A stretch of DNA of 64,000 nucleotides, taken from the NCBI GenBank assembly GCA_014529385.2, contig CM043945.1:155874741-155938740 (forward strand). The letters are read 5' to 3'. This DNA is from Adiantum capillus-veneris (taxonomy: Eukaryota > Streptophyta > Polypodiopsida > Polypodiales > Pteridaceae). The notes below the pieces were generated by a model. The model was not told the DNA's origin. It searched no databases and worked only from the letters and a program-made list of their open reading frames with translations. This document shows, piece after piece, positions 32,944 to 44,939 of this stretch; position 1 is the stretch's first letter, and each line of letters opens with the position of its first letter. Made by a program: the position numbers and the translations under genes.

Positions 32944-34544
32944 TGTCATAATAATCAATATCTAATTCTCCTAAATGATTTTCTCATATTAAACTGATCA
33001 TTTAATGTGGGGAAGTGCCAGGGGAGAAAAAGCTAGAATATTCGTTAAGCTAGCAGATCGGCCACTGTAGGGATCCAAAGGAGGGAAAATAGGGATCCAA
33101 AAGGGGGGCCATCTGCAAAAGATCCATGTGAAACAATGGGCTAGAAAGACCCTAAGGTTCATCCCATTAAGACTTCCAAAATGCTAAGGTTCCAAAATTT
33201 AAAGGTTGTGTCCAAAGGTCAATCCTAGGGGAATTGGATGCTTTGTGGGTGACCCAAAAAAGTCTTTACAAATCCCTACATAGGAGGGGGCGAGCCTTGG
33301 GAGTAGGAGAAGAGAGAGAAAGTCACACACACACACACACACACACACACAGGCTCCCTTTACACAAAGGGAATGAGGGACACATGTCAGCTCCCTAGCC
33401 CTGATGCCCACAAGGTGTACCCAATTCCTATTGGATAGCCTTGGAGGTGGACCAATAAGAATTAGGCTAGAGTAAATCTAGTTTAATTAATTAAAAAACA
33501 CTTAATAAAAGAACCAATGAGAATTAAGTCCTCTAGAATACTATTGGACAGTCTCCCAAGTGGTCCAATGAGCATTCAACATCCCAATGGCTTTCCTGAT
33601 TCCTATTGGCCAAGAGGCAAAGGGGTCCAATGAGAGTTTAGTTGAATTATTAAATTACCTTAAGCTCTCACAAAAGGGCAAATGGAGACACATGTCAGAA
33701 GGCTATCACTTATGCTGCTTAATTGTCATTGGCTAGCTCTAGGAAGGTCCAATGGGAGGACAGCAAGAGCAAATAGCAAGGGGGCTCGCCCAAGAGAGAG
33801 AGGGGGCTAATTTTTGCAAGGAATTATCACACACACACACTCACACAATCTCATGTGTGAAGTAAAGAAGACTCTCTCTCCTTCTCAAGCTTTAATGGAA
33901 AGCTTACCACCTACTCCAAGCTTGTGAGAAGGGAGGCCTACACCAACAACTCTTGGCTTTGTGATGCAAATCCAACCAAGAGCCAAGCTTCAATGCATGC
34001 TCATCTCCTCTACCATGCTAATTACTAAGCTAATCTATGCTAATATGAGTGACTATGTGAGGAGATGTACATCTTTCTCGTAAGATACTCCTTCTTCCTC
34101 TCAATCTACTCTCATACCCTGCTAGCTCTCACCATCTTCGAAGGTGTGTGAGGTCTTGGGTCTGAGATCGGGGATAATTTAAGTTGTGTTTGCTTAGTGT
34201 TTTGCTTAGTGCACGACGTTTACATCTTCATTGCACTAGCTAGTCTTGAAGGAACACAAAGAATTGTATTGTACAATGTCTCTCTTGATGGGAGAAACCA
34301 TAATACAAAGCCTTTTGGAGGGGGGACCGGCTCCATGCAAATCCGGTCCTCAATTGTTGTCAATAGCTTAATTTCTCTCTCTTTTGAAAGTATTGTTTAT
34401 GCTATCTAACTAGGTGTTATGATTTTTGTTGCTCTCTCCACCCAAGCACTCTTGTAATTCTCATTAGGAATCTATTCTGATGAAATGCCCACTATGTTCA
34501 TGTTAATTTCCGCTACACAAGTTTATAGGCCATTAAATGTTACA
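32944..34544 (+). repeat. 3' LTR of element A
   Basis: Starts TGTCATAATAATC after a purine run (gaagagagaag, 32931-32941) that serves as polypurine tract, and ends TTACA at 34544. It holds (CA)n at 33325-33352 and 33829-33842. It is clearly diverged from the LTRs of B, so A and B belong to different subfamilies or ages. Confidence 0.85.
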
Positions 34545-36317
34545 GGACTTTTGCTCGTCGTTTGCCTTAATCGAGCCTTAGGAAACTTGAGTAAGACCCA
34601 ATCATTTTCTTTGAACATTAAGGCTCTTTTGTGCTTATCAGCAGCAGCTTTTTGCCTTTGTTGAGAGATGGATATAGCCTCCTTAATCTTTTGAAAATAT
34701 TCTTGTAGGTCACGACTATACTCATCGGCAGCGAAGATCTTCCCAAGTACTTTGAGTAGCAAGGGACTTTTAGGTCTTTCCTCAATGATCTCAAAAGGTG
34801 CTTTTCGCGTAGAAGTATGTACAGTATTATTGTAGGCATACTCTACAAGAGGTAAGTAATTTTCCCATTGTGAGCGTTGATCTACTTTGGTAACATAAGT
34901 CTTGAGTAGATCGAGTATCGTAAGATTGGCTATCTCACTTTGGCCATCCGTTTGTGGGTGATAGGCCGAAGAGAAATTCAATCTTCTTCCTAGATTTTCA
35001 AAGAGACCTTTCCAGAAATTATTGGTCATTCTAGGATCTCTATCTGACACGATGGATGTGGGTAATCCATGGTGCTCGAAAATCTGAGATATGAAGAGAG
35101 TTGCCATTTGATGTGCCTTAATAGTATTTTTGACAGGAATAAAATGTGCTTGCTTTCTAAACCTCTCAACTATTGTCCATATTCCTGTATTCCCATGGAT
35201 AGACTTGGGTAATCCAAAGATGAAATCCATGGATATACTCTCCCATGGTGAATTTGGGATAGGCAATGACTGGAGAAATCCAGGTTGCTTCCCTCTATCA
35301 TACTTGGTCTTTTGGCATACAACACTTTTTGAAACATACTCTTGTATGTCCACTTTCATGGTAGGCCAATAGAAGTACATCTCTACTCCTCAGAGAGTAG
35401 GTTGAATACCTCTATGCCCCGCATATGGAGGAGCATGGGATTCATACATAACTTTCTCACGAAGGGAATGGGTAACACATAGCCTATTGCCGTGGAGAAG
35501 ATAACCATCCTGAAAGGTGAATGGTTCCTCTTTCTTCCCCAAAGCAAGGGCTAACATTATGTCTCTAAAGTCAGGCTCAATAGCATACTCATCTATCATA
35601 GAGGATAGATCATTGTGAGTAGCTATAGACACGGCATTAACTTTTGGTTGTCGTGAAAGTGCATCAGCCACTTGATTGTGCTTACTAGCTATGTGAGCAA
35701 TATGGAAATTAAATTGCGAAAGAAAATTTGCCCACCTCATTTGTTTGTCAGAAAGCTTGGTTTGCATCATGAAATACTTGAGACTTTGTTGGTTGGTTCG
35801 TAGGATAAATGGAGTCCCCAATAGGTAGTGCTTCCATGTGTCTAGGACATGTAGAACAACTAAAAGCTCTTTCTCATAAATGCCCAAAACTCGTTTATTA
35901 GTATTGAGCCTTCGGCTCTCATATGCTATGGCATGCCCTACTTGAAGCAAAACTGTTCCAAGGCAATCACCACAAGAATCACATTGGACCTCAAATGGTT
36001 TTGAGAGATCATAAAGCACAAGGACTGGTTGGGAAGTAAGCTTCTCTTTGAGCTTATCAAAATCATTTTTCTCCTTAGCAGTCCATACATACTTAAAGTT
36101 CTTCTTAGTTAAGTCGTGTAGTGGTCCTGCTACTTGAGAGAATTTTGCTATGAAGCGTCTATAGTATGCACACGTACCAATAAATCTTCTTAGCTCATGT
36201 AGATTTCTTGGGTTAGGCCATGATTTTATTACCTCTAACTTTGATGGATCCATACGGATACCATCATGAGAGATAATATGACCTAGGTATTGAATCTCTT
36301 GAAGGAAGAATTCACTT
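34545..36317 (-). pseudogene. RT end, RNase H and integrase of a same-family element (D)
   Basis: Minus-strand frames 36253-35390 and 35380-34545 give the end of RT (MDPSKLEVIKSWP), RNase H (YEKELLVVLHVLDTWKHYL) and integrase (PYAGHRGI, MDFIFGLPKS, SDRDPRM, GQSEIANLT). One in-frame TGA lies at about 35389. The fragment is close to element A in wording but runs the other way. It starts abruptly at the LTR end of A (34545) and stops at 36317 inside RT. It is therefore a rearranged relic without LTRs of its own. Confidence 0.88.
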
Positions 36318-37895
36318 TAAATAACTCCTATTTAGGAATATTGGGAATTATTCGAGTCCCATTTATTATAATACTACTAAAAAACTTAGTATTTTTGTGT
36401 AGTTTGAGATATCATCTATTTTCAAACACACCCTATGTTCCATTAAAATTGGTACATATCTTTTGGGGCATATGTACTTAAAGACATAGGTACATAATGA
36501 AAGAAGGGATTTTAATTAACATCTCAATTTTGTGACATTAAGGTTAAAGCTTTGGCTATATCAACACTAGGAAAACTCTAAAATACTCCAATATGAATTT
36601 GAGAACTGAAGGGACCTCAGAAGAGTGTGGTGTTTAAAAACATCAATCCAATTAACATATTCACATGATATCCAATTGGTGCACTCATCCATAGTGTTTT
36701 AGATACCAATGAACTTGTCATATGCATGTTCCTTGAACTTCGACCAATGGGTTCAAAAAATGATAGCTTGATCTCCAACACAAGGGTCCAAATAAATTAT
36801 AAGGAGAACTGCTTGCCTCTCACTTAGTCACAAGCCTCTCTCTGCCTGAAGATAGTGGCGACAACTACCTCTTGAATGGAAATCTGCTGTGGTGGCCACT
36901 GTGTTTGTCATCACATGTGCCACGTCGATCTCATCTAACAAATCTTTATCATCATTATCTATGTTCAAATGGACTTTCCCTCTTTCCATTTGTGAGTTCT
37001 TGATTTTGTCTTTGGCTTCAAACTCCCAAGTCAAACAAAGCATTGTGTCACATTTACAACAACGGTTCTTTGTTCTCATGGGTAGCGGCTAAGTGAGTAT
37101 TGGTTATGTTATTTGTTCCAAGATTGCCTTTTCATTTTTCGTGTAGGAAGCTCATGCATTTGCATTTTGATTCATAATGAGGAGCCAAAACAAACTAATG
37201 GCTCTCTTGGAAACTCTTCTTGAACACAGTTTGATGACTAGATGCCAATTGATCTGCATACCCAGTGGTTGATGTTGATGATTTGAGGAGGAAGATTTCA
37301 TCATGGTCCACTTGCCTTAATATCAAGGCCACACGTCTCATAAATGCCACTTCAAAGCTGAAAGAAAAATCCAATCTCTAGGGGACATCCCATTAGAGTG
37401 TTTCAAAATGTTTGTAAGGGAGTGCCTAGGAAAGGTTTTCGATTCCTACAGCATATCAAAATTCTTGTTCATGCCAAGCAAAAAATGGCCACCCCAAGTT
37501 ACAAAAGCATCTCAAAACGTTGAAATCTAGCCCATCAGACATTGCCTTGAGAGCTAATTCCAAGTGCAATATTGGATTAGCATTTCAAAACGCTAGAGCT
37601 TTCCCTCTCTACATCGTTGAATGCCTGGTGTGGATCATTGCCTACATTTATGCTTCACAAGTTGTGCATCTTAACATTGACTACAATTCAATATGATCTC
37701 AAATCAAGTTCCTAGCATTGCCACTAGCTTGGGAGACTGCCAAAAATACCATTACAAAATGCTACCAAGCATGCTACTAGGGGATGATTCTAGTGCCTTG
37801 CATTTTTGAACTCTATTGCACCCAAGGTTCCTCTTTGTGGTTATTTTCCTTCTTCACCATGTGTTGATCCTCTCCCTTGTGATCAATGAGGACAA
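36318..37895. other. Gene-free stretch, possible interior of a minus-strand element
   Basis: No convincing gene. On the minus strand it leads away from the primer site at 37896-37907, so it may be leader and gag of a decayed element. A minus ORF at 37079-36828 has no motif I recognise. Confidence 0.3.
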
Positions 37896-37907
37896 AGCTC
37901 TGATACC
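37896..37907 (-). other. Primer-binding site, initiator-Met tRNA type, next to an LTR edge
   Basis: Reverse complement is TGGTATCAGAGC. It abuts tgtcaaag at 37908, which read on the minus strand is an LTR end in ...TTTGACA. This marks a 5' LTR of a minus-strand retroelement extending right from 37908; its other end was not found. Confidence 0.6.
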
Positions 37908-37952
37908 ATGTCAAAGTCAATGATGCTAAATTATGAAGCATTGGGGAGCTAG

Positions 37953-37958
<6 letters not shown>

Positions 37959-38032
<74 letters not shown>
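37959..38032. repeat. (GA)n microsatellite
   Basis: An uninterrupted GA run of about 74 bases. Confidence 0.95.
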
Positions 38033-38034
<2 letters not shown>

Positions 38035-38959
38035 ATTGAACCAATCAACCTTGGCAATGAATTGATGATCATACGATGGGGGAAATTTTTACATATATAA
38101 TCATCTAAATAATTTTCCCTAACTAGACTTTGACAAATAAGTAAAATAAATACCTAAAAGCCAAAATAAATATTTGGATCACACTGGGCAGTTTGCTTTA
38201 GGTGCCATAACTTTAACGCAAATAACCAATTTAACAAAATGTTCTACAATTATATTTACAATATTCTTTTAGAGAAAGTTTCAAGATACTATAGCTACAA
38301 TTGTGTTTGAAGGACCCTAAGTTTCACAATCGATCAAGTCAATACACTTTTCTACCTTTGAAACTTTGGGAGTTTGTTGTTGGTACATGAGAATGGCATG
38401 TATAATTAAACTTGGTATTGAAAATACTCTAAGAAGCATTCCCACATTTTTCATCATCTACAATGTTCTGAGTGTTTCCATCATCATCTTGTGCATCCTC
38501 ATCACCTATACCATGAACCATGATCCTCATTAGCTCTGACATTTTCTTTCGCACATCCAACATCCACAAATAAACTAGTTTTTCTAGCATTGTCTGCCCT
38601 CCTCGTGGTCAAAATCCTTAGCTTCTTTAACCTCTACTATCATCCATGTTGTCTACATTACCATTTTCTTCACTTTCATCACCATCCTCTCCACTGCTTT
38701 GTTGCTTATTGATCTCAAGATTGTTGAGATTTTCTTTTCTTGCATCATCAAACTTCACTTTTTGTTTTGCAGTGACTCTTGCTTGATTTCAATATGATGC
38801 ACAAAGTCAATGAAGCACACCAACATGTATTCATATTATGCATTCAATGTGTTTAGATTGAGTGCCAAGTTTGCAAAAAAATAATTTATAGAGTTGCTCT
38901 TTTGTACCATGAAAAACCAAGACTACTACTTGAAATGGTACATGTTATACATTGCAAAA

Positions 38960-39440
38960 AACTTTGATCTTTTTCATATTAAAGCCCACTCCCTTTATTC
39001 TCTAAGGAATAGACTCATCTTGATATATTATGCACATTTTATCATTATAAAGGTGATTGAGTAGAGTTAGTACATTTTTTTAAAGGCAATGGAGTCTTCT
39101 TTGCTTTGTTGGAGTCTTTGACATAGTACTAGCTATAGCTCCTCATTCCATTGTACTCATGATATCTTAGCTTGTAACTCTAACAAATTTGTCGCATAAT
39201 ATCTCAAGATGAGTCTATCCTTGGAAAATCAAGGGGTGGGCCTTTGATCTTCCTCATATCAAAGCCCACTCCATTGATTTTCAAAGGATTAGACTCATCT
39301 TGAGATATTATGCCTACATTGGCTCTAGAAAGGTGCTTGAGGAGGGTTACTACAATTTTTTGGAATAGATGAAGTCTTGTTTACTCTATTGAGTGAGTAC
39401 ATGATGTAGCACTAGTTATAGCTTGTCATTTGACTATTGT
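38960..39440. repeat. Two tandem copies of a unit of about 270 bases
   Basis: Both copies have catat(t/c)aaagcccactcc, then agactcatcttga(t/g)atattatgc, and later gtactagctatagct or gcactagttatagct. They start at about 38965 and 39240. The unit is non-coding and diverged by roughly a fifth. Confidence 0.7.
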
Positions 39441-41329
39441 CGTGCTCTCCCAACTTGTACTTCTTGCAAACTTGTTTTGAGGATAACTTTTCACTTGTTA
39501 AATCAAGGAAGAATGAGATTATTTCTTCCTTTAACACTTGACATTTCCAAGCCATCTCATCCATGGCCATTGTATGAGGGTATGCTTGCCCTTCTTTAGC
39601 AAGATGGTTTTGTCTAGGACTGCATTTTCTAGTTCCAGGACTTCACTTCTATATACAAGAAAGGCTTGAACTTTTAAGTGTGAACCTCTTGTCTTTGGTA
39701 GCCACAAGGCTTTCATGAGGCCCATCGTATGCACCCGAGGTTTGAACCAAAGTTCAATCTTAAAGGTGTTGTTCTATGCCCTTGGTAGTCACAATGATGT
39801 CATGATGCTAGCCTTGCACAATAGTGTTGTACTAGCATATGAAGGTGACATGCGAACCTCTTGCTCTCCTTGGTAGCCACAAAGATATCATGAGTTTATC
39901 CTTGCAGCTTACTGATAGACTAGCACATGTAATTGATTCTCAACCTTGAGCTCATGCCTAAAAGTGTTATTCTATGTCCTTGGTAGCCTCAAGTATGTCA
40001 TGAGGCTACTCTTGCACCCTAGTGCTACACTAGCATATGCTTGCCAAGCTCAAACTTAGGTTCAAGCCTAAAGGTGTTGTTCTATGCCCTTGGTCGCCAC
40101 AAGAATTTCATGAGGCTCGCCTTGCACTGTAGGGATACACTAGTATATGTAGGCATGCTAGTGATACATTAGCATATGTTCTAAGGATTTCCTTGCATGG
40201 TAGTGATACACTAGCATATGTAGGGTAGGATCAAACTTACATTTGAACCTCTTTCCATTGGTAGCCACAAGGATGCCATGATGCTAGCCTTGCATGATAG
40301 TACTACACTAGCATATGTAGGCAAGGCTTGTAATTGATTTTGAGCCTCTTGCCACTTGTCACCACATGCAAGGATGTCATGAGGCTAGCCTTACATGGTA
40401 GTTCTACATTAGCATATGCAACTAGGGATCCAACCTAAGTTTGAGCATGAAGGTTTTATTCTGCATGCCCTCTATAGCCATAAGGATTTCATGAGGTTAG
40501 CCTTGCACACTAGTGCTACACAAACATATGCAGATAGGGTTTGAACTTAAGTTTGAGCCTAAAGGTGTGGCTCTATGCCCTTGGTAGTAATCTCAACGAT
40601 GTCATGAGGATAGACTTGCATGTTAGTGGACCACTCGCATAGGAAGGAGAGGCTCAAACCTAATTTTGATCCTCTTGCCATTGGTAGCCACAAGGATACC
40701 ATGAGCCTAGCCTTGCATCCTAGTGCTATACTAGCATACGTAGTTGAGGCTTGAACTTAAGTTTGAGCCTAAAGGTAATATTCTATGCCCTTGGTAGCCA
40801 CATGGATGTCATCAGGCTAGCCTTTCACCATAGTGCTACACTAGCATATGTCGACGAGGCTCAAACTTAAGTTCGAGCCCAAATGTGTTGTTCTATGATC
40901 CTAGTAACAACAAGGATATCAAGAGGCTCACATTTCATGGTAGTGCTACACTAGCATATGTAGGCAATGCTCAAACTGAAGTCAAGCCTCTTACCATTGG
41001 TAGTGACAAGTATTTCATGAGGCTAATCTTGCATGATAGTGCTACACTAGCATATGCAATTGAAGTTTGAACTTAATTTTGAGCCTAAAGGTGTTATTCT
41101 ATATCTTTGGTAGCCACAAGGATGTCATGAGGAATATAGCCTTGCAATCTAGTGATTTCTAGCATATGTATGTGAGGCTTAGGACTTAAGTTTTAGCCTA
41201 AAGCGGTTTCTCTATGCCCTTGCTAGTAGCCTCAACAATGTCATGAGGCTAGGATTGAACCCTAGTGCTACATTAGCATATCCAATGTATGCTCAAACTT
41301 AAGCTCAAGCCTAAATGTGCTAATATGTG

Positions 41330-41687
41330 CAGGGATTTCATTAACTTGATCACAAACATGTGAACATGTTAATAACTTTCAGTAATCATGTTTCTAAACA
41401 CGTGATCGCGTTAAATATTCATGTGACTTTCCCTTAACCGATAGGAATAATCCAATTTGGTAAGGCCACTGGGATTTTTTCATTTCTTAACATACTCGGT
41501 TTAGGGTTCACATAGTTTGCTACTAAGCTCATTTGGAAAAACACATATCTCGGTGGGATTTTGGTGGGTTGCCATGTCACCATTTATCGGCTTTTTTGTG
41601 ATCACATTAATTGTGATTATGTGAATGTGATTATAAACATTGTGATCACAAAAAATTTCACATGATCACGTGAATATTAAATCCCTG
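41330..41687. mobile_element. hAT-type MITE
   Basis: 358 bases with inverted ends beginning CAGGGATTT (left CAGGGATTTCATTAAC, right complement CAGGGATTTAATATTC), flanked by the 8-base duplication aatatgtg at 41322-41329 and 41688-41695. An 8-base duplication and CAGGG ends fit the hAT superfamily. Its interior has many gtgatcac-like palindromes and no ORF. Confidence 0.85.
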
Positions 41688-42061
41688 AATATGTGCCCTT
41701 GGTAGCCAGGAGGATGTTATGAATCTAGCCAAGAGGATATCATGAATCTAGTCTTGCATGTTAGTGCTACACTAGCATACGTATGTGAGTCTCAAACTTA
41801 AGTTCAAGCCTCTTGCCTTTGGTAGTCACAAGGATATCATGAGCACCATCCTCAATGCTAGCCATACACTAGCATATGCTCTTAAGGGGTGAACTTAAGA
41901 TCTAACTTAAAGGTGTTGTTCTATGCCCTTGGTAGCCCATGGGGATTTCATGATCCTAGCCTTGCAAAATAGTGTTGTACTAGCATATGCAGGGGACATT
42001 TGAGCTTCTTTCCCTCCTTGGCACCCTCAAAAGATATCATGAGGTCATCCTTGCACCCTAC

Positions 42062-42278
42062 CCTGGGGCGGTCACTTATCAAAATCTTCCTATATCACGT
42101 GCGTTCAAGAGGTTATTAATAATACCTCAATATACATACTATATTTACACTACGTGCCTATTTGAAAAAACCCCACCCCCCTCTGTATGTATACATTTTG
42201 ATACATTTTGATCTTTTAATAATCCTCTCCGGTTAACTCACGTGATAGCATACACATTCTAAAAAGTGACCGCCCCGG
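42062..42278. mobile_element. Mutator-type MITE
   Basis: 217 bases with ends CCTGGGGCGGTCACTT and, at the right complement, CCGGGGCGGTCACTT. It is flanked by the 9-base duplication gcaccctac at 42053-42061 and 42279-42287. A 9-base duplication points to the Mutator superfamily. Non-coding. Confidence 0.8.
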
Positions 42279-42829
42279 GCACCCTACTCATACACAAGCA
42301 TATACAGTTTAGGCTCGAACTTGAGTTTGAGGCTAAAGGTGTTATATAATGCCTTTGGTAGGATGTCATGAGGCTAGGCTTACAACCTACTAATACACAA
42401 GCATATGTAGTTTACGCTTGAAAATGAGTGTGAGCTTAAAGGTGTTATTCTAGGCCTTTGGTATCCACAAGGATGTCATGAGGCTAGCCTTGCACCCTAG
42501 TGTTACACTACCATATGCCCGTGAGGCTCAAATTAAAGTTCAAGCTTAATGGTGTTGTTCTATGTCCTTGGTAGCCACAAGGATGTCATGAAAATGGCAT
42601 AGCATGGTAGTGCTACACTAGCATTAGTAGGCAAGGCTCAAACTTAAGTTCAAGCCTTTTGCCATTGGTCCCCACAAGGTAGCCTTGCATGGTTAGTGTT
42701 ACACGACTATATGTAGTCGAGGCTCAAACTTAAGTTCGAGCCTGACGATGTTATTTTATATCCTTGGTAGGCACAAATATGTCATGAGGTTAAGTCAAAT
42801 TTTTGCTAGCTGTAAGGAGTTCAAGAGAC

Positions 42830-44878
42830 TAACTTAAGGTGAGAAGATGTTTGAGGGAAAATGTGCAAAAAAAGACATAAGCTTTCATGTTTCCTTGAGG
42901 AAATAAACATCGGTGTAAGATGCATTTTGTGTTTTCCTAAAGCTCTAAATGAAGGTTCTTTTTTGCATGATGTAGCCACATGCATGAAGGTTGGTGTTTG
43001 AATGATGTACGCTTATGCAAGAAGGTTGATGGTTGAATGATGTATGCATATTTTTGGCTAAAAGCTTATTGTCTTGAATGTATGTGCATCAATGATGAGC
43101 AAATGTATTTCAAGCTTCATTCATTATTTTCGATGCCATATATTGTTCTATACTATGAATTCTTGAGGGTAGTTGTTTGCATATAGGAACTAAACATTTC
43201 ACCTACCCTTGGATGTCAAGCATTCTTCTCTCGAAACATTGTGCTTGCATGCATATTTTCCCACCATGTGGCTAGCCTTTTCGTTCTACAAAAACAATAA
43301 AAAAAGTTTACACAAGACTTACAAATGAGGCCATACGTTTGTAGACATCTGCATCCATGACGGCCTTGACGTCCAAATTTTGGTTCTCCAGCTTGAGCTC
43401 GAGGTTGAAAGTTGAGGTCCAAGTCCTAAAGCATGCATACTTTATCTTGAACTCAATGTTGAGTTACGTAAACTTGACTCAAGCTCGAACTTGACGTTGA
43501 CGTCCAACTGTCATGTTTGAACGCTTTAAGCGAGAGTCCAAAGCAAAGGCCAAGCGTGTTTTCAAATGACTTCTATCCTAACCAGTGTTAGAAAAAAATC
43601 GGGGTCTAGTGTATTTTAACCAACTAAAATTATAAAGTCCCGGTTAGATTTTGAGTTTGCCTTTAAGAAAACCGGCAAATTTACACAAGTTTTAGTGTAA
43701 TTACAGCTAAAGCTTCAAATTTTGACCTAAAAACCGGGAGAATTTCAAGTTTCCGCTTATTTTTGTCGGTTAGGAAAAATGTATTTTTTTAGCCCTGATC
43801 CTAACCTAAAGAAAACATAAAACAAATTGTATTAATGGAATAGCACACGTCACGCTACAAAAAGTGCACTTTAATTTGAAATTCAAACATAACGGATGTC
43901 AAAGAAGACGGCAGGGGAATGGGGCATGCCGTTCGTCGATCCATGAGTCTACAACTCCTAATGGGCAAGGCTCCCTCATAGCCATGATCTCCTCCTTCAG
44001 TCTCCCTCATGCGCAAGTGTTGGCAACCTTCTCTCTTTTTCAAAAACGCTCTACTCTTTTCCATACCTGTCTGCAGTAAGGGTGGGTTTTTTCTTCTCCT
44101 TCTTAAACAGAGCCACGAGGAGGGCGGCGCATGCATAAAACCACGACAACTGTAAAATCTAGGAATGGGATGTGCAAGCAGAAGCAGAAAGAATTTTTTG
44201 TTTGTTTGCTTTGCTGGGAGACAACCATACGTAGAGGGCATACTGATCTTGGACAAGCTGCTTCCTTTGCTCAATCTACCGCCTTAGCTTACCTTGGACC
44301 CTTTTCACCCTTGAACCGTGCAGTCGGAAAATCTTGGCAGATTGTCTGCATGGACCACATGACACACGAGAATAGAGGTTCACCCCAGTGCTTGCACTTG
44401 TGCAATGCCCCAACGCAGGTTTCCTCTATCTTGCCGTTGTTTGCCAGCGCGCACACAAAGGGAGTTGGGATTGTCGAAGTTGGACGGGGAGAAGGAGCTT
44501 ATCTACATGTACAGACATCCACGTTATCATTAACATGAAGGAAGGGACTCTCAAATCTAGACGGGGAGGGGGAGCTACTGCATTAGACCTACCGTCGTTC
44601 ACGTCAGTAGTATGACGGGGCAGCTTGATAATACAATCTTGGCAGTGGAGACTAGATCGGGAGGAGGGTTCATTGAAGACCAAATGTGCTTGTGGGTGCC
44701 GTGCAGGACTCTGATAGCTGTCTAAGAGCACTCGTACCATGCACAAGATCTCTAATCAGGGTGAAGCTTCTCGTCAAGTTTTTGTTGGCTGAAGCTCTTT
44801 GTCAGCCTTGTTTTCTGGCCTTGTTGCCATCTCCTACGTGCACACGTGTTCTAAGTGGCACATGTCCCTTGGATTTAG

Positions 44879-44880
<2 letters not shown>
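42830..44880. other. Gene-free stretch
   Basis: Several overlapping ORFs of 70-140 codons exist on both strands around 43855-44750, but none has a motif, splice pattern or codon regularity I can support. 43430-43510 has the words ctcaatgttgag and ctcgaacttgacgttg, echoing the palindromic motif of the neighbouring arrays. Confidence 0.4.

Positions 44881-44881
<1 letters not shown>

Positions 44882-44934
<53 letters not shown>
44882..44934. repeat. (CT)n microsatellite
   Basis: A run of CT of about 53 bases, directly before the second tandem array. Confidence 0.95.
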
Positions 44935-44935
<1 letters not shown>

Positions 44936-44939
44936 GCAA

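Larger units (their letters stand above)
20601..34544 (+). mobile_element. Chromodomain Ty3/gypsy element A, split by element B
   Basis: Gag (20601-21948), the rest of gag-pol (29024-32595) and one LTR (32944-34544) belong to a single element. They are separated by element B (21949-29018) plus the 5-base duplication ccaac. Without B, the gag frame joins exactly (aac | aaa). The 5' LTR and leader of A are missing: homology to B starts only at the gag ATG. RT sequence and a C-terminal chromodomain place it among chromoviruses. Several stops and shifts make it inactive. Confidence 0.85.
39640..42800. repeat. Satellite-like tandem array, unit about 95-115 bases
   Basis: About 25 diverged units share cttggtagccacaaggatg, then tcatgaggctagccttgca, then gtgctacactagcatatg and gctcaaacttaagttcgagc. 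The array is interrupted by two MITEs (41330-41687 and 42062-42278). No unit has a conserved open frame, so this is non-coding satellite or expanded minisatellite DNA. Confidence 0.9.

Noticed and set aside
39640-42800. Evenly spaced repeats could suggest a CRISPR array.
   Set aside because: Units are about 105 bases, diverged and without unique spacers, in a plant context: a satellite.
43855-44746. Overlapping ORFs of 71-139 codons on both strands.
   Set aside because: No domain, no conserved splice pattern, and both strands equally open; treated as chance.
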